13,050 bases of DNA from Desulfobulbaceae bacterium (GTDB taxonomy: Bacteria; Desulfobacterota; Desulfobulbia; Desulfobulbales; SURF-16): NCBI GenBank assembly GCA_024763115.1, contig JANTGB010000028.1, positions 1-13,050 on the forward strand, read 5' to 3'. The number at the start of each line of letters is the position of its first letter. Within the stretch, counting starts at the first letter, position 1. Below the pieces are notes generated by a model. It was not told where the DNA came from. It made no database searches and was given only the letters and a program-made list of their open reading frames with translations. The position numbers and the translations under genes are program-made. Below are positions 5,096-10,879 of the stretch, piece by piece.

Positions 5096-7528
5096 ATGTT
5101 GACTCGTTTTTTTAATAAAGGGAAGCCTAAAAGCTCCCCCGTCCCGGCATCATCACCTGAAGCTGAAGAGCAGACCGTTATGCTTGAAGGTTCCCAGGCC
5201 GGGTCGCCCGAGATAACGGAATGGCAGCCCGGCGATGTTATAAACGGCCGCTACCGGGTGGAAGCGGTTTTTGCCGGGGCCATGGGTAAGGTTTACATTT
5301 CCGAACATCCGGGCTGGAAAATAAAAATGGCAATCAAGGCTCCCCGGCCCGAGGTGCTTGCCGACCGGGAAGGGATAAAACGTATTCTGGCAGAGGCTAA
5401 CGGCTGGATCAAGCTTGGCCTTCATCCCAATATAGCCACCTGTTATTATGTCCGTAATATCAACAAGGTTCCTTACCTGTTTATCGAATTTGTCAATGGC
5501 GGCACCCTGGACGAGTGGATCAGGGCGGGAAGATGCCGGGATTTCCGCACTGCTCTTTCCCTGGCTGTCCAGTTTTGTAACGGCATGGAGTATACCCATT
5601 CCAAGGGGATAATTCATCGTGATATAAAACCACAGAATATTTTGATCAGCAAAACAGGAATCCTGAAAATTACTGATTTCGGTATTATTCGCAGCCTGGA
5701 CGATAAAACCAGGGATAAGGTTTCAGGTGAGTCCCCAAAAAACAGTAACGGAGAAGATACGGTGGGATTTCGCGGCACCCCCAAATATGCCTCGCCCGAA
5801 CAGCTGCGCAGTACCCATGATGTTGACTTCCGGACGGATATTTTTTCTTTTGGCGTCTGTTTATGGCTGATGTTCTGTTACAAGCGGCCATATCTTAGAA
5901 ATGTCGAAGGCGGTGAACTTGATCCCAGCCCCAATGATCCGGCGATTGCTCTGCCTGAATCTCTTAAAGACCTGCTCGTCAAATCAGTAGCCTATGATAA
6001 AAAAGATCGTTACGCGGATTTTGCCGAACTGCGTGCCGCCTTGAACGAGGTACACCAGGAACTTTTCCATGTTGCCTCACCCTATGCCCTGATGCCTCAT
6101 TTTGATCTGCAGGCGGAAAGTTTTAATAACCGGGCCGTGTCCCTGGCTGAACTCGGCAAAATAAAACAGGCCGGATTGCTGATTAACCGGGCTTTGGACA
6201 TTAATGATCTCCTGCCCGAGGCAATCAGTAATTTTATTATTCTCAAGTGGCGGACAACCGAGGAAAAAGCCGAACGGATTAAAAGCCTGATTGTTGCGAC
6301 CAAAAAAAGATTGCCGGAAACAAGGCTGCTGTATGAGCTGGAAACCGAGGTTAAAAAATATATTACCGCTAAAGGGGATAAGAAAAGCCGTCATGTCACG
6401 CCCCAGCTTTTGCTCTGTATTCCGAAATCGCCCATGGAAATTTTTCAGCAGGGGCAGTTGCTGCAGTCCGTCCAGCAAAATGTGCTTGATCTACTGCAAA
6501 ATAATAAATTTGCCGACTGCTATGAAACATTAATAAGATCATGGGAGCATAACCATTTTACCAGGGACAAAATCTTTAATAAAACCTATGAACGTCTACT
6601 GGAAAAAGGGCGTAAGATTAAAGCCATTGCCGGTCAGCGCATATTCACCCATCCCGGTTTTGGTTCGCCGGTCAGCCTGCTTGGTTACCTGCCGGCCCGA
6701 AAACAGATTATCTCAATCAGTCCGGATAAGCGTATCCTGCTGCGGCAACTGGGAACCCGTAAAAAAATAAAACTTCTGGCTCAGGCTAAAGGAAATATTC
6801 TTTCTCTGGCAACCGACCTGGTTGGTAACCGGATTGCCGTTGGCCTGGAAAACGGTTCCCTTGTCATCTATGAGTTGCAGAGCGGCAGACAAAACATATT
6901 GGCGGATAGTGGGGCGCCGGTCTCCAGTCTGGATTTTGCGCCGGACGGTAACCGGCTGGCTGCTGGTAACAGGAACGGCAAGATAAAAATTTACAATCTG
7001 CTGAATCGTAAAAGTAAAGAACTTAATGCGGAAGAGGGCGGCAGTGTAGATTCGCTGTTAATTATTAATAACAATCTCGATATGGTAAGTGGCAGTGAGG
7101 ATGGCGTTATCCGGCTCTGGATGGAAGGCGAAAAGGATTTTGTCCGTTCGATTGATGCCCATGTTATGCCGGTAAAGTCTCTTTCCGCCACTCCGGACGG
7201 CAGGCTGTTTGCCTCTACCGGCCCGGATAGAATGGTGCGGATATGGGATCAGTTGAGCGGCTTATGCAAACATTCTATCCCGGCCCATAGTGACGATGTT
7301 ACTGATGCCCTGCTTATGGAGGATGGTCAAAGTCTGATTACCTCATCTGCAAATGATATAATTAAGGTCTGGGATTTAAAAACCGGTGATCATCAGCTTA
7401 CCCTTGATGGCCGGGGGGGAGGAATTACCTGTCTGTGTCGGGGCCCTCGTCCCCATACCTTTCTGGCCGGCAGACAGGATGGAGCTATTGTGCTCTGGAT
7501 GATTATATATCAAATGGATTTATCCTGA
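5096..7528 (+). CDS. Ser/Thr protein kinase (Hanks type) with C-terminal WD40 propeller
   Basis: This 810-residue protein has no membrane helix, so unlike PknB-type receptors it should be cytoplasmic. Residues 1-45 are a basic-then-acidic tail with EEQTVML (T27). The kinase domain (about 54-325) has K81 in MAIK, a C-helix E100, the catalytic loop HRDIKPQN (D176, N181), DFG at 194-196, T228 in GTPKYASPE, and D248. The glycine loop reads VFAGAMGKVY, with Phe in place of the first glycine. Helical, TPR-like sequence covers about 340-510. From about 520 there are seven beta-propeller repeats, three with classical endings (RIWD, KVWD, RLWM), enough for a closed ring. It should phosphorylate Thr/Ser on proteins recruited by the propeller or by FHA partners. 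The ATG at 5096 has no clear Shine-Dalgarno sequence. An in-frame Met29 start would remove the tail but keep the kinase domain. Confidence 0.92.
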   Translation: MLTRFFNKGKPKSSPVPASSPEAEEQTVMLEGSQAGSPEITEWQPGDVINGRYRVEAVFAGAMGKVYISEHPGWKIKMAIKAPRPEVLADREGIKRILAEANGWIKLGLHPNIATCYYVRNINKVPYLFIEFVNGGTLDEWIRAGRCRDFRTALSLAVQFCNGMEYTHSKGIIHRDIKPQNILISKTGILKITDFGIIRSLDDKTRDKVSGESPKNSNGEDTVGFRGTPKYASPEQLRSTHDVDFRTDIFSFGVCLWLMFCYKRPYLRNVEGGELDPSPNDPAIALPESLKDLLVKSVAYDKKDRYADFAELRAALNEVHQELFHVASPYALMPHFDLQAESFNNRAVSLAELGKIKQAGLLINRALDINDLLPEAISNFIILKWRTTEEKAERIKSLIVATKKRLPETRLLYELETEVKKYITAKGDKKSRHVTPQLLLCIPKSPMEIFQQGQLLQSVQQNVLDLLQNNKFADCYETLIRSWEHNHFTRDKIFNKTYERLLEKGRKIKAIAGQRIFTHPGFGSPVSLLGYLPARKQIISISPDKRILLRQLGTRKKIKLLAQAKGNILSLATDLVGNRIAVGLENGSLVIYELQSGRQNILADSGAPVSSLDFAPDGNRLAAGNRNGKIKIYNLLNRKSKELNAEEGGSVDSLLIINNNLDMVSGSEDGVIRLWMEGEKDFVRSIDAHVMPVKSLSATPDGRLFASTGPDRMVRIWDQLSGLCKHSIPAHSDDVTDALLMEDGQSLITSSANDIIKVWDLKTGDHQLTLDGRGGGITCLCRGPRPHTFLAGRQDGAIVLWMIIYQMDLS

Positions 7529-7538
7529 AGGTTCTTGT

Positions 7539-8303
7539 ATGTGGAATTTTATTAAAAAATTATTTGGCCGGGGGCAGATCGGAATTTCCTGTTTTGGCCG
7601 CACTGATACCGGGCTGGTTCGCAAAAAGAATGAAGATAATTTCTGCATCCTGGCCAAGAGAAAATTTTTTGTAGTTGCCGATGGCATGGGAGGCCATAAG
7701 GGTGGCGAGGTGGCGAGCCGGCTGGCGGTTGAAAGCCTGGTGGAAATTTTCAGCCCGGAAACCGTCCTGGCAATCAGCGGCAATCCTGAAGAAATAAGGC
7801 ACACCATGCTGAACAGCTTCAGGCGCTGCAACAAAACCGTTATGGATCAGGCGGAAGCTGATGAAAAACTTAAAGGCATGGGCTCCACCCTGATCGCCTG
7901 CCTGATTGATAGTAACACAGCTTATGTCTGTCATGTCGGCGATGTCAGGTGTTATCTGCTCAGTAGCGCCGGAATGACCCGGATAACCAAAGATCATTCA
8001 GTTGTTGCGGAACAGGCCGAAACTGGGGCACCGGAAAATTCGCCCAGGGTTTCGAGAAGCGTAGTTACCAGGGCTATCGGCTTTCCCTTTGTCCAGGAGC
8101 CTGATTTTAATATTATTCCCCTGCAGAGAGATGATAAAATCCTGCTTTGCTCTGATGGGCTGTGGTCAATGGTAAGCGATGAAGATATAGAAGAAATTAT
8201 CCGGCAGGCGGAAACGGCAGAAGATGCCTGTGATGTTCTGGTGAGCCGGGCCAACCAGGCAGGTGGGAAGGATAATATTACGGCTGTGATTGTTTTTTGT
8301 TAG
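7539..8303 (+). CDS. PP2C-family Ser/Thr protein phosphatase
   Basis: This 254-residue metal-dependent phosphatase has about the size of bacterial Stp/PrpC enzymes. It has every PP2C motif: R28 with NED (31-33), VVADGMGGHKGGEVAS with D48/G49, GSTL at 115-118, HVGDVRCYL with D135, KDHS with D152, SDGLW with D206, and GGKDNITAV with D245/N246. No membrane segment is present. The N-terminus (MWNFIKKLFGRG) is short, basic and amphipathic and resembles that of the kinase (MLTRFFNKGK). An AAGG ribosome-binding site precedes the ATG, which lies 10 bases after the kinase stop, so the two are co-transcribed and probably co-translated. It should reverse the kinase's phosphorylation. The last 26 bases overlap the convergent DUF721 gene. 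Confidence 0.95.
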   Translation: MWNFIKKLFGRGQIGISCFGRTDTGLVRKKNEDNFCILAKRKFFVVADGMGGHKGGEVASRLAVESLVEIFSPETVLAISGNPEEIRHTMLNSFRRCNKTVMDQAEADEKLKGMGSTLIACLIDSNTAYVCHVGDVRCYLLSSAGMTRITKDHSVVAEQAETGAPENSPRVSRSVVTRAIGFPFVQEPDFNIIPLQRDDKILLCSDGLWSMVSDEDIEEIIRQAETAEDACDVLVSRANQAGGKDNITAVIVFC

Positions 8304-8760
8304 ACTTGTCGAGCTTGAGCCACAATTTTTCCATGGCCCGGCGAACTTCTTTATTTTCTACGGAACTGAACAGTTTTTTCATTTGAACTTTTTTTTCAGG
8401 ATCGATTTTATATTTTCTTGATACCGGCGTGGGCTCAGGTTCGGGAAGAGGGCGATCCAGAGAAGAATCAATGCTGAACCTGATATCCTCGATAGATGTA
8501 TCAATATTCCGGTTGATTTGCTCAAGAAGCATGATTTTCTGAAACTGCAGTTGCTGAATCCAGACCGAATCAGAGACATTAATCCATAAAACCTTGCCCC
8601 TGATTACCTGGGGCTGGGCATGATGAGCAATTTCCGGCCCGACCAGCTGATCCCAGATTAAAAAAATCCTGTTCCGGTTAATTTGTTTTTTCCAGCCCTT
8701 TTTCTGAATCAGCTCGCTGAGGAGAGAGGAGACGGGGACTGGTTTTTTTTTCTGTTTCAT
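8278..8760 (-). CDS. DUF721/DciA-like protein
   Basis: This protein of about 160 residues has an N-terminal DUF721 domain (about 8-100): LLSELIQKKGW, a WDQLVGPEIAHHAQP segment, and VLWINVSDSVWIQQLQFQK, the classic family signature. A charged, proline-containing C-terminal tail follows (PEPEPTPVSRKYKIDPEKK). DUF721 includes DciA, the replicative-helicase loader/operator of bacteria lacking DnaC. That role is inferred by family here, since the tail is not diagnostic. I chose the ATG at 8760. A TTG at 8778 would add six residues; neither has a good ribosome-binding site. The gene ends inside the PP2C gene on the opposite strand. A TATAAT promoter lies upstream. Confidence 0.82.
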   Translation of the reverse strand: MKQKKKPVPVSSLLSELIQKKGWKKQINRNRIFLIWDQLVGPEIAHHAQPQVIRGKVLWINVSDSVWIQQLQFQKIMLLEQINRNIDTSIEDIRFSIDSSLDRPLPEPEPTPVSRKYKIDPEKKVQMKKLFSSVENKEVRRAMEKLWLKLDKSNKKQSQP

Positions 8761-8781
8761 GGCATTGATAATAATCAATTA

Positions 8782-8810
8782 TTGCTGCTTTGTTAATAAC
8801 TCATTATACT
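8782..8810 (+). promoter_or_regulatory. Candidate promoter for ychF
   Basis: TTGCTG (8782-8787), a 17-base spacer and TATACT (8805-8810) form a plausible sigma70-type promoter. It would give a leader of about 130 bases containing the type A repeat end at 8855-8877. Confidence 0.45.
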
Positions 8811-8830
8811 CGCAGCGAAATGAAATTCAA
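8803..8830 (-). promoter_or_regulatory. Candidate promoter for the DUF721 gene
   Basis: On the minus strand TTGAAT (8830-8825), 16 bases and a perfect TATAAT (8808-8803) point to a start near 8796. Its -10 box overlaps that of the divergent ychF promoter, so the two cannot be opened together. Confidence 0.5.
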
Positions 8831-8877
8831 GTTAGGGAGTTTAGCGAAGTTAAGTCGCTTACCCCGTGAGCAGTTAC
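8831..8877 (+). repeat. Type A end of the dispersed repeat
   Basis: GTTAGGGAG and TTAGCGAAGTTAA lead into CTTACCCCGTGAGCAGTTAC (8858-8877), which matches the copies at 2618-2640, 3100-3122, 10062-10084 and (reversed) 12958-12980. It lies in the ychF leader. Confidence 0.75.
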
Positions 8878-8948
8878 GGTTCTATAGCTTCGGGTCATTG
8901 TTGCTTCCCGGTCTGTCTGATCATTAAAATTATACAAGGAGTTATATC

Positions 8949-10043
8949 GTGGGTTTTCGCTGCGGCATTGTTGGTCTGCCCAATGTGGGCAAATCTACAA
9001 TTTTTAATGCCATGACCTCTGCCGGCATAGAATCGGCCAATTATCCCTTTTGCACCATTGAGCCCAATGTGGGCATGGTGCCGATGCCTGATTCCCGCCT
9101 GGACAAACTGGCTGATATGGTGAATACAAAAAATAAGGTAAACGCCCAGATGGAATTTGTCGATATCGCCGGGCTGGTCAGCGGTGCCAGCAAGGGAGAG
9201 GGGTTGGGCAATCAGTTTCTCGGGCATATCCGCCAGGTTGATGCCATTGCCCATGTGGTGCGCTGTTTTGAGGATTCCAACATAGTGCATGTTGACGGCA
9301 ATATTGATCCCCTGCGGGATCGGGAAATAATCAATACCGAACTTATCCTGGCCGATCTTGACACGGTTTCCCGCCGCCTGATTAAGACCAGATCACAGGC
9401 AAAGTCAGGCGACAAATTCTTCAAGGCCCAGGTGGCGGTATTGGAGGAACTGGAAAATTTATTAAATGACGGCCGGCCGGCCCGCCTGCTGGATTTGGAT
9501 GAGATGGGTCGCAAACTGCTTCAAGAGCTTTGCCTGCTCACGGCCAAACCCGTACTCTATGTGGCCAATGTCCGGGAAGAGGATATTGCCCATGGTAACC
9601 AGTGGGTTAAGCAGCTTGAAAGCGTGGCCGGGGAAGAAAATTCCCCGGTGGTTATAATTTCCGGGGCCATTGAGGAGGAACTCAGTACTCTTTCTCCGGA
9701 AGAGCAGATGGATTTTTTAATTGATATGGGCATGAAGGAATCCGGTCTTAACCGCTTGATTACCGCAGGATACGAATTACTCGGCCTGATTAATTTTTTT
9801 ACCGTAGGTGAAAAGGAAACCAGGGCCTGGACCATTAAAAAGGGTACTCTCGCTCCAGCGGCAGCCGGAGTAATTCATACGGATTTTGAACGCGGATTTA
9901 TCAAGGTTGAAGTAATATCTTATGATGATTATATCGCCTGTAATGGTGAGGCCGGAGCCAAAGAAAAAGGTCTTTTACGCCTTGAGGGCAAAGAGTATGT
10001 TGTTAAGGATGGTGATTGCGTTAATTTCAGATTTAATGTTTAA
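8949..10043 (+). CDS. ychF: Redox-responsive ribosome-associated ATPase YchF (OLA1 family)
   Basis: This 364-residue protein is almost exactly the usual family length. The P-loop GLPNVGKS is at 9-16 and DIAGL at 72-76. The hydrophobic residue after DIAG marks the HAS-type (histidine-less) hydrolysis arrangement. NVREE at 207-211 replaces the GTPase NKxD motif and explains the family's preference for ATP over GTP. The C-terminal TGS domain (about 278-364) includes INFFTVGEKETRAWTI and VIHTDFERGFIKVEVI. YchF binds ribosomes and modulates translation and oxidative-stress responses in other bacteria. The start is GTG at 8949, preceded by AAGGAG at a good distance; the initial MGFRCGIVGLPNVGKS matches family N-termini. 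It heads a group with pyrE and a zinc-ribbon gene. Confidence 0.97.
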   Translation: MGFRCGIVGLPNVGKSTIFNAMTSAGIESANYPFCTIEPNVGMVPMPDSRLDKLADMVNTKNKVNAQMEFVDIAGLVSGASKGEGLGNQFLGHIRQVDAIAHVVRCFEDSNIVHVDGNIDPLRDREIINTELILADLDTVSRRLIKTRSQAKSGDKFFKAQVAVLEELENLLNDGRPARLLDLDEMGRKLLQELCLLTAKPVLYVANVREEDIAHGNQWVKQLESVAGEENSPVVIISGAIEEELSTLSPEEQMDFLIDMGMKESGLNRLITAGYELLGLINFFTVGEKETRAWTIKKGTLAPAAAGVIHTDFERGFIKVEVISYDDYIACNGEAGAKEKGLLRLEGKEYVVKDGDCVNFRFNV

Positions 10044-10084
10044 GTGGTTAACAAAGTTAGGGCGCTTACCCCATGAGTAGTTAC
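10044..10084 (+). repeat. Type A end of the dispersed repeat, directly after ychF
   Basis: The repeat begins at the base after the ychF stop codon (GTGGTTAACAAAGTTAGGG) and ends with ACCCCATGAGTAGTTAC (10068-10084). It contains an ATG at 10073 in frame with pyrE, which creates a misleading ten-residue N-terminal extension in the longest open frame. Confidence 0.78.
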
Positions 10085-10102
10085 TGTTTAAGGATAAAAA
10101 AC

Positions 10103-10657
10103 ATGAACGATAAACAAAGACTTAAGGAAATCATTCTGGAAAAATCATACCGCAAGGGGAAATTCAAACTTTCATCCGGGCGGGAATCGGATTTTTATAT
10201 TGACGGCAAGCAGACGACCCTTTCAGCGGAAGGAGCTTATCTCTGCGGCAGGCTGATCTTTGCTCTTATTAAAAATCATCCGGCCGAAATCGGCGCAGTA
10301 GGTGGAATGACCCTGGGAGCCGATCCCCTGGTCACCGCCGCCTCGATGATAAGTTTTCTGGAAGAAGAGCCGATTCCGGCCTTTATCGTCAGAAAGGAAT
10401 CAAAGGGCCATGGAACCGAGGCCTATATTGAAGGACAGAAAAACATGGAGCCGGGTTGCAACGTGACCCTGCTTGAAGATGTGGTTACAACCGGCGGCAC
10501 CCTGTTTCAGGTTATTGAACGGGTCGCGGCCCAGGGCTTTAAGGTGGCGCAGATTATCACGGTTGTCGACCGCCGGGAAGGCGGGGCCGAGGCCCTGGCC
10601 GCTAAGGGATATAAACTGGAAACGCTCTTTACCAGGGAAGAGCTGCTGGCTCCCTGA
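10103..10657 (+). CDS. pyrE: Orotate phosphoribosyltransferase
   Basis: This 184-residue cytoplasmic enzyme joins orotate to PRPP to form OMP in de novo pyrimidine synthesis. The PRPP-binding signature VTLLEDVVTTGGT spans 121-133. The flexible catalytic loop VRKESKGHGTE (about 96-106) is present, as is the N-terminal KLSSGRESDFYIDGK segment that helps bind orotate. The long open frame begins at 10073, but those first ten codons are repeat sequence. The ATG at 10103 has an AAGGA site about eight bases upstream and gives the normal family N-terminus, so I chose it. It is probably co-transcribed with ychF (59 bases upstream) and the downstream zinc-ribbon gene. Confidence 0.96.
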   Translation: MNDKQRLKEIILEKSYRKGKFKLSSGRESDFYIDGKQTTLSAEGAYLCGRLIFALIKNHPAEIGAVGGMTLGADPLVTAASMISFLEEEPIPAFIVRKESKGHGTEAYIEGQKNMEPGCNVTLLEDVVTTGGTLFQVIERVAAQGFKVAQIITVVDRREGGAEALAAKGYKLETLFTREELLAP

Positions 10658-10681
10658 TGGAATTTTAAGGAATTTTTGCCG

Positions 10682-10852
10682 ATGCAATGCAAAAAATGTA
10701 AGGGAAAACTTGAGGTGGCCCGCAGCTGCCGGCGGGTAAGGCTGCGCTGCCGTAAATGCGGCACAGAATACCGGATTCATGAAGTAGCCGGTGATCTTGA
10801 CGAGGAGACCGAGGCTGTTCTGGAACAGTATACAGTGCTTATTTATGACTGA
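10682..10852 (+). CDS. Small zinc-ribbon protein
   Basis: This 56-residue protein begins MQCKKCKGKLEVA and has two CxxC knuckles, C3/C6 and C23/C26 (LRCRKCGTEY), with an extra C16 between them. That is enough for a zinc-ribbon fold. The C-terminal half is acidic (AGDLDEETEAVLEQY). An AAGGA site lies about 11 bases before the ATG. It begins 24 bases after the pyrE stop, in the same direction, and ends 27 bases before the convergent RNase gene. Codon use matches its neighbours, and regular third-position GC supports real coding. I do not recognise a named family. Similar CxxC...CxxC mini-proteins occur as uncharacterised zinc-ribbon proteins; the binding partner is unknown. Confidence 0.75.
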   Translation: MQCKKCKGKLEVARSCRRVRLRCRKCGTEYRIHEVAGDLDEETEAVLEQYTVLIYD

Positions 10853-10879
10853 GTTAAAAAGAAATTTTGTCCGCTTTTT

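Noticed and set aside
3311..8303. Type VI secretion or antiphage system around the kinase/FHA genes
   Set aside because: No tss, nuclease, toxin or other effector gene is present; kinase, FHA and PP2C alone do not justify it.
10856..10879. Bidirectional terminator between the zinc-ribbon and RNase genes
   Set aside because: The AAAAAG/CTTTTT arms are nearly all A-T with a 12-base loop, too weak to call.
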